From: Plotosus lineatus
Taxonomy: Eukaryota; Chordata; Actinopteri; Siluriformes; Plotosidae
Direction: 5' to 3'
Assembly (NCBI GenBank): GCA_024760905.1
Contig: CM045751.1
Coordinates: 7,513,501 to 7,577,500, forward strand
Length of the DNA: 64,000 bases
Position 1 is the stretch's first letter. Every line of letters starts with the position of its first letter. The translations under genes were made by a program, and so were the position numbers. A model generated the notes under the pieces. The model did not search any database. It had not been told where the DNA came from and saw only the letters and a program-made list of their open reading frames with translations. Positions 21,958 through 33,749 of the stretch are shown in pieces.

Positions 21958-22639
21958 TACAGGTGTACCTCACCCTACGTCGTTAATTGGTTCCAGGAGA
22001 GACGACTTAAGTCGAAAAACGTCTTAAATCAAATTACCTTGTCTCTATGCTAGCCTCGGCTAGGCTACGCCAAATTTACTGGTCTAGACTAACCATAAAA
22101 TAACCATTCCTAGTTCTGTACTTTATTCATGAATGCAATCTTCAGTATGGTTAATAATGTTGCACCAGGAGCGTACGCGTCGGACCCAAAGATGCAGGAG
22201 ACCATGTAAGAAGATTCAACGATTTTATTTTGCACTTTGGAAAATCTAAATCACTGGAAATATTTAATTGATGAAAACTGGTCGAGCACGAAGCAGGATA
22301 CCAGGAGTCAGAGCGATACAGTAGCAGGGAAACGGAATCACTGGGAATGACAATCTTCTGCCGTCAGAGGGAAGCGAGCTGATTTCTGAATGGAAACAGG
22401 TGCGCTCTCTGGACCTCGCCTGCAGGTAGAAGCCACGCCCCTCGCCGGCGCTTGCAATGAATGAAGAGAGAGTTAACGCCTCCAACTAGCACAGACCATA
22501 ACAAATGAGATCTATTTTATTAAACTTTATTTATTAAACTTTATTTATTATTATTTTTTTTTTTATATAGCTTTTTGAAAACTGACGTACAACTGAGAAA
22601 GACTTAACTCGAAACGACTTAAGCCGGGGTATACCTGTA
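21958..22639 (+). mobile_element. Pogo/Tigger-like element nested in the hAT element
   Basis: Left TACAGGTGTACCTCACCCTA, right inverse TACAGGTATACCCCGGCTTA, with AAGTCG-type subterminal repeats (GACGACTTAAGTCGAAAAAC and CTCGAAACGACTTAAGCC). TA lies at both edges. No transposase is readable. Confidence 0.8.
22156..22504. mobile_element. Unclassified GC-richer insert within the pogo-like element
   Basis: GC content rises sharply here (GCACCAGGAGCGTACGCGTC to ACGCCCCTCGCCGGCGCTTG). The sequence between the pogo-like arms differs from the AT-rich arms. Precise ends and target duplication could not be fixed, so class is unknown. Confidence 0.45.
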
Positions 22640-22925
22640 TTTTAAATCAAATCAATATTTTCACATAGCTGAATATCATTAATTATTAATAATAACATAT
22701 AATTAAAGGTAAATTGAGCAAATTTGTAATTTCAGAGGTGTGTATCGACCTGGTAGCCCATCGCATTAATTGGTACCCAAGAAGTAGCTCTCAGGTTCAA
22801 AAAGGTTGGTGACCCCTGCTTTACAGCCTCTCACCATAGACAGTGAGAGACATGGCCGGCCTTTGATAACCCAGTTGGCCACACTGGGGGTAAGTATCAT
22901 TTAATAGTTAATAAGTAGCAGGCAA

Positions 22926-23140
22926 ACGGTGGCACGGTGGCGTAATGGTTCGCACATCCGTCTCACAGCAAGAAGGCCTGGGTTCGATTCCCGGCCTGGG
23001 TGTTTCTGTGCGGAGTTTGCATGTTCTCCCCGTGCTCGCGTGGGTTTCCTCTGGGTACTCCAGTTTCCTCCCACGGTCCAAAAATATGCACAGTAGGTTA
23101 ATTGGCTGTTTTAAATTGCCCGTAGGTCTGCATCGTGCAG
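22926..23140 (+). mobile_element. SINE-B copy, well preserved head
   Basis: The head reads GGTGGCACGGTGGCGTAATG with a perfect B box GGTTCGATTCC, then GTTTGCATGTTCTCCCCGTG. It ends at AAATTGCCCGTAGG, before the L2-like tail. Confidence 0.88.
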
Positions 23141-23342
23141 AATGCAATGGCAATCCACTGCACTATACTTGCCAAGAGAATCTCTATGAAGATGATAATC
23201 AAGGCGTTGTCCTTCATGGCAGGTCACCAAGAGTCCTACGACTCGGAAGGCACCAGACCAGACCAGCAGGCAAACAGAGTAAATGTATAGAGGAAGGGCT
23301 GTTTTTTTTTTTTTTTTAGTTTTTGGCCATAAATTTCTAGTG

Positions 23343-23650
23343 AGCAACAGCGGTGGCTCATCGATCAAGGTGCTGGCTTACTGATCCAAAGGTCAGGGGT
23401 GTGTGTGTGTGTGTCCCCCCTCCCCACAGTGCATCTTTAGCTGGGTTATCAGAAGCCGGCCGTGTCGCTCACTGCCCTTAATGAGGAGAATGTAGAAGAG
23501 CCATTGCTGACTTTTGTCAAGAGGAGGCTGCAGTCAGTGTGTTTCTGGCCTGGAGAGCTGAGAGCTGTCCAGGGTGTACACTCAGAGTCGGCTGAGACAG
23601 GCACCGGCCTCCTTGCATAGGATTAAGCGTTTAAGAAAATGAATGATAAT
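23343..23650 (+). mobile_element. SINE-A copy, diverged, L2-like tail
   Basis: Head GAGCAACAGCGGTGGCTCAT, core and tail TAGGATTAAGCGTTTAAGAA. A GT expansion replaces the B-box end. Confidence 0.8.
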
Positions 23651-23654
23651 GAAT

Positions 23655-24255
23655 TTGTAGTGTATCTAAAGAATGTGTTTAAGGGTTAAGCTGGGCAGTA
23701 AATGATTGAGAGGAACATTGGCTGAGTTCAGTAACCAGGCCTACAGCCTGTGCATGACATTGTAAGCCAAGAGGCACAAATGACAGCATGCAGTGTTCTT
23801 CAAAAATAAATAATGCAGTCATCATGACCCCGTAACAAATCTAACGACACAGAACAGATTCTTTCACGAGAAATTAAAATTTCCATGACATTAGGGAGGT
23901 AGTTGTGTTTATACAATTTACTGCAACCCAGGTTCAGAAGTGGACATTTTTATAAAATAGTAATCTGGGCTGGCTGGAAAAAATAGACTGGCAGAGCTAA
24001 AGCTCATCTCCCTTTATAATGGAAAAAAAATCTGTCAATACAAGTACACGTTAGCAAGCAGCTTCAAGGGAATTTTTTCATGATGTTTTGTGTAATAAAC
24101 AAGTAAAATTGATATCAAGAGGGGAGCTTAATTTCCTTCTAAACCTGTATATTCATACGGACTATTATTATATAAGATTTGTGTTACCAATGTACTTGAG
24201 ACACCGGACACACCAAGAGATTATATATGCATTGAGGCTAATGGGGTATATTAAA
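23655..24255. other. Unique sequence, no gene seen
   Basis: No recognised repeat or exon. Confidence 0.5.
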
Positions 24256-24257
24256 GA

Positions 24258-24779
24258 ACAGGGATTCCTCACTTTCCGTGAATAATGGGGACCGAGACAC
24301 AACCCCCCCCCACCCCCCACCCCCACCCCCGGTGATCACCGATTTCCGCGAAGTAGGATCAAACCCCCCCCCGACTGACCTATACGTGGATGTATATGTG
24401 TATATAATATCAATCAATACATATTCAACACTCTAAATGCTTATAATAACAATTAAACATTGAAAAATAATGCATACGATGTAAATAAATATAAATACAC
24501 ACACATACAGACGTGCACACACTCAGATGCGCACCTCACATAAAAATGTAAATCGTTTTGTTTTGGGTTGTTATTTTTTTTATTGTTTTGGGGGGGGGGG
24601 TGTTGTATTTTTTTTTTTTTTTGCATAATTAGCCTTACTTTGAGGCATTTTCCTCAACTTTTCCCCTATTTTTTTCCCTAATTTCCTTCCCATTTTTGTT
24701 TGTGATGAATATTTTTGAAAAACCCACGATGCACTGAAGCCGCAGAAACTGAAGCATGAAGTAACGAGGGATCACTGTA
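24258..24779 (+). mobile_element. MITE-E copy 5, both ends
   Basis: Left ACAGGGATTCCTCACTTTCC, right GTAACGAGGGATCACTGTA. It contains long C and G runs at 24303..24330 and 24591..24600. Confidence 0.85.
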
Positions 24780-24789
24780 TACCTGCTAT

Positions 24790-25027
24790 ACACTGCTGAA
24801 CCACTTCTGAACACCATGAACAGTTCAGCAGTCCAGCCCATAGTCACCACACACAAACATTCACTCTCATATAATGGGGCAATCTAGAACAGCCAGTTGG
24901 CTGAAGATGCATATCTTTTTGACTGGTGGCGGAAACCTGCACAGGAAGAACATGCAAACTCCACTCAGAAATGCCTTCTCTGAGCCCGAGACAGATATGC
25001 TGACCTCTCCACCACCGTGTTGCCCAG
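24790..25027 (-). mobile_element. SINE-B degenerate copy
   Basis: Inverted body GGAAGAACATGCAAACTCCA and head remnant CACCACCGTGTTGCCC. Confidence 0.6.
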
Positions 25028-25121
25028 GTACTCTATACTGATGTGGAAGCTAGTAGCTGTTGCTATGGCAATAAACAAGAGGGAGCAAAAAACATTCTTT
25101 TGGAGGAAAACCTTCTGGTAA

Positions 25122-25450
25122 ATCTTCTTTCTTTTCCTTTCAGGTTTTTCCCTTTTTCAGGGGTCACCACAGCGAATCATCTGCTTTGCATGTTTGATTT
25201 GGCATGTTTTTTGTTTTTGGTTTTTTTTTTCTGTTTTTTACGTCGGATGCCCTTCCTGACACAACCCGTTAGCAAGGGGCAGAAACACGCTCACGGTTAT
25301 GCAGCTACTCTTCACAAAAGTCAGCAATGGTTGGCCTTTGATAACCAAGTTAGCTGCACTGGGGGGGGAACAGTGACAACCTTGTGTAGAGTGAGACTCG
25401 AACCCCCAACCTTAGGATCAACGATCCAGTGCCTTTTTCCACCAGGCCAC
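25122..25450 (-). mobile_element. SINE-A copy, RTE-like tail
   Basis: Starts CTTTCTTTTCCTTTCAGG, with GGGGTCACCACAGCGAATCA and TTACGTCGGATGCCCTTCCT, and ends at the inverted head TTTCCACCAGGCCACC. The core has lost TTCTTTTACATGAACC...CATGG. Confidence 0.88.
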
Positions 25451-25454
25451 CTTC

Positions 25455-26400
25455 TGGTAAATATGCAATGAAAATAGCATGCAGTCAAACTGATAAATTC
25501 ATTTTATTTGGTTTAAACGCCAAAGTAAGATCAGACTCTTGGTATAGTGTTTCTGTTTCCTGTTATACTTTGTTTGGAAGAGATATAATTCCCAATATAA
25601 ATTTCTTGACTAAACTAAACAAAAAAGCAATTAGAAAATGTGTAAGAGTTTATGCACATGGAGAGATCGTGTGTTATAAGCTTTCACTTCAATGGGTTTC
25701 TAATGGTAATTGCGAGGTACTGACGCATCGACTTTTTAAGCTTTTAATGCTGTGATCAGCCAATCCAGACAGTAATGTACTACCAACAGAAACTGAAGGC
25801 TTTGTGGTAACCACAGATTGTTGGTCTCAGTCAGTTCATTCTTACCTCATCGCTTGAGCTCAGGGACAAACACGGGCCCTTTCATAAGTGTGAAATTTGG
25901 AAATGCCATTGTCCATGTTTGTTACCGTGAAATATTCTGAGTCAGACATTCAAAATTAATTATGATAATTGGTTGTTTACTTACACAAAATCTTTCAGAT
26001 GTACAGAGGAACGTTTTTTTATACTTGACACATAATGGAGTGAGAGATGTGTTATGTCTAAAACCAATACAAAGCAGCATTATGGGTAACTGCTTGGTAG
26101 ATCAGTAATTTACAGTGTCAGTGACCTCAAACTGTTTCGAGTTGTTAAAGCCTTTGGTTGCATTGTTCCTACGCTGCTAATCCGTAATAGCTTTGTTTTT
26201 CTGTATGGCTTCTTTCTGAAAGCCCCCCCAAGTTTTATATGAATCAAAGGCTGCCTATTGGATTTCTGAACATCTCGTCATGCATTTGGAACTAAAAGGC
26301 AGCAAGTGACATTCATTTAAGTTTTTAAGGGGTTGCACTTTTGGTCTTTGTAATTGCTGATATAACAGGTTTGGTCCATTAAACATTTGTACAAAGGGTT
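25455..26400. other. Unique sequence, no gene seen
   Basis: No recognised repeat or exon. Confidence 0.5.
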
Positions 26401-26409
26401 TTGTGTGTA

Positions 26410-26742
26410 GGGGGGGGGTCATTTCTGAACCGCTTAATCTTAATTCGGATTAGCGAGGGAGGCTGGCGCCCATCTCAGTTGACTCTGTGCAAGAGGAAAG
26501 TACACCAGGCCGTCACAGGGCAGAAACACACGGACGGCTACGCAGCTACTCTTGTTGAAAGTCAGCAATGGTCCTTTTACATGGCTCACACCATAGACAG
26601 TGAGAGACATGGCTGGCCTTTGATAACCCAGTTAGCTGCACTGGGGGGGGGCAGTGACAACCTGTTGAGAGTGGGACCTGAACCCCCAACCTTGGGATCA
26701 GTGATCCAGCACCTTTACCACCAGGCTACCACTGCCCAGGTT
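26410..26742 (-). mobile_element. SINE-A copy, full length, L2-like tail
   Basis: From TTTCTGAACCGCTTAATCTT to the inverted head TTTACCACCAGGCTACCACT. Part of the GTCCAGGGTG block is missing. Confidence 0.88.
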
Positions 26743-26903
26743 TCTACCATAAATAATCTTAATGCTGAAATGTCCCTTCATTAGGGTGTTCCTTTAGATT
26801 TGCCATGGTGTGAAAAATTTACATTGGTGAATTTATTATTATAATGTTGGCTGCATTAATGCTGAAGTGAATGATTTTGTCCAAGTTTGGGATTATTTAG
26901 GTA

Positions 26904-27647
26904 TACAGTGATGCCTCGCTACTTCGTGCTTCAGTTTCTGTGGCTTCAGTGCATCGCGGGGTTTTCAAAAATATTCATCGAAAATTAAAATCGGGGCAGT
27001 ATTGGTCTAGTGGTATAGGGCGCTTGATCGCTGATCCTAAGGTTGGGGGTTCGAGTTCCACTCTCCACAAGATTGTCACTGTCCCCCCCAGTGCAGCTAA
27101 CTGGGTTATCAATGGCGGGCCATGTCTCTCACTGTCTATGGTGAGAGGTTCATGTAAAAGAACCATTGCTGACTTTTATAAAGAGTAGCTGCAAAGCTGT
27201 CAGCGTGTTTCTGTGCCTTGCTAAAGGGATGTGTCATGAAGGGCATCCGACGTAAAAACCTACACCAAATCAAACATGCGCTGTGGCGACCCCTGATAAA
27301 GGGGAAAAAAACCGAAATGAAATCTCTCATCGAAAATTTTAAAAATGAGGAAAAATAGGGGGGAAATTAAGTAAAATGCCACAAAACAAGGCCAATTATG
27401 CAAAAAAAACAAAACAAAACAAAACAATGCAAACCAAAACAAAGACAAAAAACCCAAATAAAATTACTTAGCTTTTTTACATGAGGTGCGCTTCTGAGTG
27501 TGTGCGCGAATGTGTGTGTGCACACGTGCATGTTGTATGTGTGTGTATTTATATTTTATTTACATCTTTTGCATTGTTTTTGAATGTTTACTTGTTTACT
27601 TATAAGAATTTATAGCATTGAATGTGTATTTATTGATATTATATACT
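26904..27647 (-). mobile_element. MITE-E copy 6, split by a SINE, far end lost
   Basis: The end TACAGTGATGCCTCGCTACT starts it. After a SINE at about 26992..27327 the interior resumes and stops near TATTGATATTATATAC, without the second end. Confidence 0.82.
26992..27327 (+). mobile_element. SINE-A copy, full length, RTE-like tail, inside MITE-E
   Basis: Head GGGGCAGTATTGGTCTAGTG, B box GGTTCGAGTTCC, tail ending GCTGTGGCGACCCCTGATAA and AAACCGAAATGAAAT. Flanking CATCGAAAATT on both sides (26976 and 27328) is an imperfect target duplication. Confidence 0.88.
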
Positions 27648-27659
27648 ATAATTATTGAC

Positions 27660-28520
27660 TTTAAACAAAATACGTGCAAGCAAGTACAAAAATTTGCTCT
27701 AATAAATCCTGTAGGATCTTTGCCAATAATCTCCATGATAGTTAAAACATGATGAAAGAAAATATACCACCTTTGACTATGTGAGATTTTGGAGCATTGC
27801 TAACAGGCTCTTAAAAGAAACATTCACACAACTTTTTCAACTTAATTTGTTATGAAATCATTCCCTATAATAGTATTCAAGGAAAAAACAGGTGAAAAAA
27901 GATAGAGCGCTCATTTAGAACCTAAAATGCATAAAAAGGGAGACTATGGCTCTAATCATCTCATATCAATCGCATGAACGCAGTATCAAATGGGGCTAAA
28001 ACTTCAACACTGTTCCAAACAACAATCTGCTAACCATACACAAGTTTTGGCACCTACGTTTGCCCTGGTTTTTGTCATCACTTAAAAGAAAGTATTTTCA
28101 TCTTATTTTGTAACGATGTCTTTGAGCCTGAGTGAGAGTATCGCCAATTTTTCTGTGAAATAGACCATAATTAAGCATCACCAAGGATTCCAGGGAAGTC
28201 TAAGTAACCAACACAGTGCCGTGCTGAACCGAATACCAGTGCCATTTGGTTTGAGTTTTCTGAGACGTGAAGATATTTTAAGACGGCCCCTCGTACCAGT
28301 AAATTTACCAATACTGAAGAAAATTGTGTTTATATCCTCTGCTTACATAAGTTACCCTGTACAAAAGACCGCCCACAGAAAACAACATGTTTTTCTTACT
28401 TACAGTATAATATATTCCTCTTACTATTACAATGGTTAGCCGTTGCTTCCGATGTCAAATTAAAAGACCATTTCATCGAAATTTTCAGGAGACTTTAACA
28501 CGTACCCCATTTGTTCTTTT
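27660..28520. other. Unique sequence, no gene seen
   Basis: No recognised feature. Confidence 0.5.
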
Positions 28521-28525
28521 GAACT

Positions 28526-28645
28526 TTCATTTATTTATTTTCTGAACTGATTAATCGTAATTCGGGTCGCTGGGAGGCTGGTGCCCATCTCGGTGGAATC
28601 TGGGGCAAGGGCAGAGTTCACCATAGACAGCAGGGCAGAAACACA
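28526..28645 (-). mobile_element. SINE-A tail fragment fused to MITE-E
   Basis: TTTCTGAACTGATTAATCGT to GCAGGGCAGAAACACATGA, then an abrupt junction with MITE-E interior at CGTATACGTACATG. Confidence 0.8.
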
Positions 28646-28977
28646 TGACGTATACGTACATGTATATATATTGATAATATCAATAAATACATATTCAATG
28701 CTATAAATGCTTATAATGACAAACATTAAAAAATAATGCATATAATGAAAATAAAATATAAATACACACACACAGCCTCATGTAAAAATGTAAGTCGTTT
28801 TGTTCAGTTGGGGGTTTTTTTCTTGCATAATTGGCCTGTTTTGCAGCATTTTCCTTCACCTTTTCCATATTTTTCCTTAATTTCCTTTTTTTTTTTTTTT
28901 TTGATGAATATTTTTGAAAAGCTCATGATGCACTGAAGCCACAGAAACTGAAGCATGAAGTAGCGAGGGATCACTGT
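28646..28977 (+). mobile_element. MITE-E copy 7, one end
   Basis: Interior from CGTATACGTACATGTATA to the right end GTAGCGAGGGATCACTGT. Confidence 0.8.
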
Positions 28978-28978
28978 C

Positions 28979-28990
<12 letters not shown>

Positions 28991-29025
<35 letters not shown>
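28991..29025 (+). repeat. (TA)n microsatellite
   Basis: About 17 units right after a (TG)n stretch. Confidence 0.95.
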
Positions 29026-29033
<8 letters not shown>

Positions 29034-29272
29034 TATATGTATATAAACACACAAACACATATTCTCTAAGACCCAGTATGGCCATAGGTTTGTACAGACC
29101 TGATCATGATGATATAGTAATGAATATCTCATTCAAGATTTATTCCCAGTCTTACTGTTATAAATACCACGTTTTTTCGAGAAAGCTTTCAGTTACTCTT
29201 TGGCGTATGGTTGAGCGGTTTTGTGCGTATTCAGTGACAAGTGTATTGGTGAAGTCAGGTGCTGATATAGGG

Positions 29273-29620
29273 CAGTGGTGGGCAGTGCTGACCTGGTGGT
29301 AAAGGGCGCTGGATCACTGATCCGAAGGTTGGGGGTTTGAGTCCCACTCTCCACGAGGTTGTCACTGTCCCCCCAGTGCAACTAACTGGGTTATGAAAGG
29401 CTGGCCATGTGTCTCAACGTCTATGGTGAGAGGCATGTAAAAGAACCATTGCTGGCTTTCAAAAAGAGGAGGCTACAGTAGACTTTCAACAAGAGTAGCT
29501 GCATAGCTGTCAGTGTGTATCAGCCCTGCAATGGCCTGGCAAGCTGTCTGGGGTGTACTCTGCCCTCGCCTGGAGTCGGCTGGGCACCAGCCTCCACGCG
29601 GTTCAACTAAATATTAGAGT
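29273..29620 (+). mobile_element. SINE-A copy, near full length
   Basis: Head GGGCAGTGCTGACCTGGTGG. A core segment is partly duplicated (two GTAGCTGCATAGCTG-type blocks at 29460 and 29493). The tail is degraded after CCAGCCTCCACGCGGTTCAA. Confidence 0.82.
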
Positions 29621-29624
29621 GTGT

Positions 29625-30730
29625 AACATTTTTGCCTTGCAGTATATAGTGTTGGATGTAATGTCACTGTAATGCTACAGTATATAAATATCCAACATAT
29701 GTTGCTTTTCCAACTTTATGTCAAACCGGAACAGGTATGGAGATGATGGATAGATGTCAAAATTATGTCCATACAGGGTACTGTACGACTCATATAATGC
29801 AGATCTGTTGGTTTTTGGTTGGTGCAGACATTGGGCCAGCATCAAAGTTGTCCAGAACTCTTTATGTGGGCAAAGATCATATTCATACATGGCTTACACA
29901 ACCATTTAAACCAATACTATGTCATAGTGATGTGTCCCACATTAGTCCAAAAGTGTATTCTTTAATTTCTTTGACAGCAACTGTCTGAATTTAATATTGT
30001 TACTCAATTATCAATAAAATAGCAAGAAAATAAGTTTAAATTCCATAGCAACAATCTATCTGATGTCTGAATCCTATTTACCAAAATTTTCCTTACTCAA
30101 TAATAGCAACAGCCCATTTCATGGATATTGTAAAGGATCCTAAGCGTTCCTGAATTTAATATTTGAATAAAACAGATTCTTGAACATCCAATGACTGCAC
30201 ATATGCTTTGAATTTTTATGCTGCTGTTGTTAATGTACTTGTTGCTCTTAATGACTGAAGGGGAGCCCTTGTTTTGATTTGGGTCCTGACAGTATAGTGA
30301 TTTGATATGCACAAGATGGTTCTTGTTGGTCACATGCTGTGCTTAAAGACCATTTGGATACACATGATCATACAAGAGGAATTATTATTACTCCCATAGA
30401 TGAGCTTCAGAAGTCTATGTGAAGAGCAGCCACAAATCAGTCTGTGAGCTATAATTGATTCCAGTGCAGGTCAAATCATATCAAGTTCTAGACTGCCTCA
30501 AAAATAAACACCACTTAAGACCCAATTAAGTGATATACGTACGTATGTGTGTGTGTGTGTGTGTGCACGATATCATTTGGAACGAGGTCAAATGAGCTTC
30601 TGCCACATGTTTTATAGATTTTAGGTATAGCTTAATTTTTCATATGTTAAAAAATGTCCTTTATTTACAGAGTCATTAAAAATCACAATCTTTAATTAAA
30701 TAGTGGGGAAATGGTGGATTGGTGGTTAAT
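29625..30730. other. Unique sequence, no gene seen
   Basis: No recognised exon. A short (GT)n lies near 30547..30563. Confidence 0.5.
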
Positions 30731-30734
30731 GTGC

Positions 30735-30992
30735 GAAAACTCCCACCTCCTTCCAGTGTAGATAACGGGAATATCAAAGGCCAGCCATGTCTCTCACTGT
30801 CTGTGGAGAGAGCCATGTAAAAGAACCATTGCTGTCATTCATAAAGAGTAGGCCATTGGGTTGCCGTCAGCGTGTTTCTGCCCTGCGATTGCCTGGCGAG
30901 CTATCCAAGGTGTGCCTCGCCCTTGAACAGAGTCGGCTGAGGTCCCTGCAACCCTAAGTAAAATTAAGAGGTTCAGAAAATGAACGAATAAA
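30735..30992 (+). mobile_element. SINE-A copy, diverged, L2-like tail
   Basis: Core CAGTGTAGATAACGGGAATA onward and tail TAAAATTAAGAGGTTCAGAA. Confidence 0.78.
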
Positions 30993-30999
30993 TGAACAT

Positions 31000-32150
31000 T
31001 ATTAAATAATTGCATTTTAAAATTTCATTCATTTGATTAATTTTTAATACATTACCACTTGATGCTGCAGTATTCTACGGTATATGAGTGTTTATTATAA
31101 GTTGTCTATTCTTTGGGAAATGTGCAGTATGAGGTAAGTTCTGGATGAAAATTTGAATTCCAATGAGTTTTACACTGACAATATAAAACTAATAACTGTA
31201 TTTTGATATTTGTGATAGTAACTCATTTCAAGCTGTAATTCAAATTGCCAAGATTTTTTTCTTCTGTACAAGCAAAACATGAGGAGGATTGGCACCGCCA
31301 CAATTTTTTTTTTAAATTGTTTTATTCCAATAGATAATATTGAATAAATCATTAATCAAATGATAAACACCCAAATATTTGCCAGAAGAAAACACGGGTG
31401 CAAAATGTGTCTCTTTGTAGAAAGATTCACGAAATGTATTTCTTTGTTGAACAGCAACACATTTCAAATCTGTTGATTAACAAACTTAAATTATGTGACA
31501 TACCCACCATACATGTTTCTGTGAACGTTGGTGTAGAAATAATAATAATATTGTAATTTGTCTTACTGCCATATAATCAACAATGTTTTCATATGAAATG
31601 AAAACAACTTTGGCCTCATAATCAATCCCTGAGGGAAACCTTAAATATGCATAAAACCATTTCATAACAATCCAAGATTTTGGAAGTCTGACAATACAGG
31701 GGAAACTTCATTGTCCATGCACAAACTAGGATTTATTATGGGTTAATATTGAAGACAAGAAACACTAGGGAGGATACTAGCAGTACTATTTTCTTTATTG
31801 ACAAGAAAGCACAGGTAGGAACTTCAGCCCTCTACTTACTGTTCAGTAACCCAGAATCTTAATCCTTCCCCCTCAAACAGAACTTTCTCCTTCAGAATCC
31901 TATGAGAAAACCAGAGGCATTTAAGTATGCATGGTAATACTCTCACAACTGAGATTTGCCATAAAGCTATGCTGTTGAAGTTTACAGCTGAAAGATTTAC
32001 TGTACATAATTATCCTCGGATCATTTAATTAACTCGTAATATATTTTTTTATAGTGAAAAACGGCTCCCCCTCAGAAGTAAGGTGTATAAAAATAATGCC
32101 ATTAAATTTAACTTTTTTTTTTTTTTTTCAAATTTCTGAGAAATTTGTCG
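31000..32150. other. Unique sequence, no gene seen
   Basis: AT-rich, no recognised repeat or exon. Confidence 0.5.
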
Positions 32151-32169
32151 GACAATATGAGAATTTAAC

Positions 32170-33055
32170 AATTTCAATTTCTAGGCGCAGTCGAGGCGAT
32201 GAGGGGTTCTGGTTTGGTGGCCATCGGATATCGTCTCTGCTTTTTGCGGATGATGTTGTCCTTTTGGCTTCATCAAGTCGGGCCCTCCAGCTCTCATTGG
32301 AGCGATTCGCAGCTGAGTGCGAAGCAGCCGGGATGAAGATCAGTACCTCCAAGTCCGAGGCCATGGTTCTCAGTCGGACAATGGTGGAATGCACCCTCCG
32401 GGTCGGGAATGAGGTCCTGCCCCAAGTGGAGGAGTGTAAGTATCTTGGGGTCTTGTTTACGAGTGAGGGAAGGATGGAGCGAGAGATCGACAGACGGACC
32501 GCTGCAGCCTCTGCTGTCGAGCGGTGCCTGTACCGGTCCGTCGTGGTGAAGAAGGAGCTGAGCCGCAAGGCTAAGCTCTCAATTTACCAGTCGATCTACG
32601 TTCCAACCCTCACCTATGGTCACGAGCTTTGGGTAATGACCGAAAGAACAAGATCACGGATACAAGCGGCTGAAATGAGCTTCCTTCGCCGGGTGGCGGG
32701 GTTCTCCCTTAGAGATAGGGTGAGAAGCTCCGCCATCCGGGAGAGCTTCGAGTAGATCCGCTGCTCCTCCGCATTGAGAGGGGCCAGTTGAGGTGGCTCG
32801 GGCATCTGGTCAGAATGCCCCTGGGCGCCTCCCTGGTGTGGTGTTTCGGGCATGTCCAACCGGGAAAAGACCCCGGGGTCCACCTAGAACACGCTGGAGG
32901 GACTATGTCTCTCGGCTTGTCTGGGACCGCCTCGGTGTCCCCCCGGGAGAGTTGGAGGAAGTAGCTCGGGAGAGGGATGTCTGGACCTCTTTGCTAAGGT
33001 TGCTGCCCCCGCGACCCGACCCTGGACTAAGCGGAAGAAGATGATGATGATGATG
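32170..33055 (+). mobile_element. Rex3-like LINE, 5' truncated, with 16-bp target duplication
   Basis: The element ends in GCGGAAGAAG(ATG)n. It is bounded by AATATGAGAATTTAAC at 32154..32169 and 33056..33071, a perfect 16-bp target duplication. It encodes the second half of a reverse transcriptase (next entry). Truncation at the 5' end is normal for target-primed reverse transcription. Confidence 0.92.
32183..33044 (+). pseudogene. Rex3-like (RTE clade) reverse transcriptase fragment
   Basis: The frame contains SSLLFADDVVLLASSS, the catalytic FADD box of reverse transcriptases, then KYLGVLFTSEGRMEREIDRR, KAKLSIYQSIYVPTLTYGHE and IQAAEMSFLRRVAG, ending at a stop at 32753..32755. The tail of the protein resumes in another frame: FRACPTGKRPRGPPRTRWRD, VSRLVWDRLGVPP and LLRLLPPRP, up to 33044. 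The break near 32748 fits a one-base loss (ESF then GVDPLLLRIERGQ expected), and a second one-base loss lies near 32820. The N-terminal endonuclease and the start of the RT are missing. It cannot make a working enzyme. Confidence 0.9.
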
Positions 33056-33384
33056 AATATGAGAATTTAACTTGAAGTTACTTAATTTCGTGTCGTTTAT
33101 ATAATAGTCAAGAGTCTTTTATTATGCAAATGAAGCTGAACTACTTTTACTCATTTGAATATACCAGTCTTTAATGAGCTTGTCCACCCATATCTAAACA
33201 TAAATTACATATATGAAAATCCTAACTTTATACATTGATCATTACAGGAAGAATGGTTGATGGATTTAAGAATACTGATGCACATTCTAAGATGAAAGTG
33301 TTCTGTGTTTTTAGTTCTGTACAAATATCCTGCATTTCCACTTTTATTCTTTTGCCATATTTGAGTTCCTTCCTGTTACTTTCC

Positions 33385-33745
33385 CCGCAATTCATTCATT
33401 ATCCATAATGCTTATACTGCTTGGGTCACAGAGAAGCTGAAGCCTATTGCAGATGACCTCAGGCGAGAGGTGGGGTACATTCTGAACAAGTGGTCAGTCC
33501 ACTGCAGGACCAACACAGACACAAACAACTATTCACACTCACATGTACACTCTTGGGTGATGTAGAGTGTCCATTTGACCTAATTTCCATGTCTTTGGAC
33601 TGTGGGTGGGAACTGTAGTTCCTAGAGGAATGGGGCATGAGGAGAACATGCAAACTCCTTACAGTAATGCCTCCGCCAGCCATGGGGATTGAACCGAGGA
33701 CCTTCATTGCTGTGAGGCGACAGTCCATTTATTCCCACTGCTTAA
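33385..33745 (-). mobile_element. SINE-B degenerate copy
   Basis: Inverted tail CCATAATGCTTATACTGC, body GAGAACATGCAAACTCCTTA, head region CATTGCTGTGAGGCGACAGT. Confidence 0.65.
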
Positions 33746-33749
33746 TAGC

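Larger units (their letters stand above)
21809..22818 (+). mobile_element. hAT-type element with perfect 8-bp target duplication
   Basis: Left end CAGGGATCACCAACGTGGTG, right end AAAGGTTGGTGACCCCTG. Flanks are CTTTACAG at 21801..21808 and 22819..22826. The outer arms (21809..21957 and 22640..22818) hold AGTAGCCCGCGG and related sequence. The centre is another element. Confidence 0.9.
21632..22895 (-). mobile_element. SINE-A copy split by a hAT insertion
   Basis: The tail and core occupy 21632..21808. The rest of the core (CCTCTCACCATAGACAGTGA to CAGTTGGCCACACTGGGGGT) resumes at 22827. Removing 21809..22826 restores a continuous SINE with the target bases CTTTACAG counted once. Confidence 0.9.

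Noticed and set aside
32128..32568. 146-codon minus-strand frame
   Set aside because: It is the antisense shadow of the Rex3-like reverse transcriptase.
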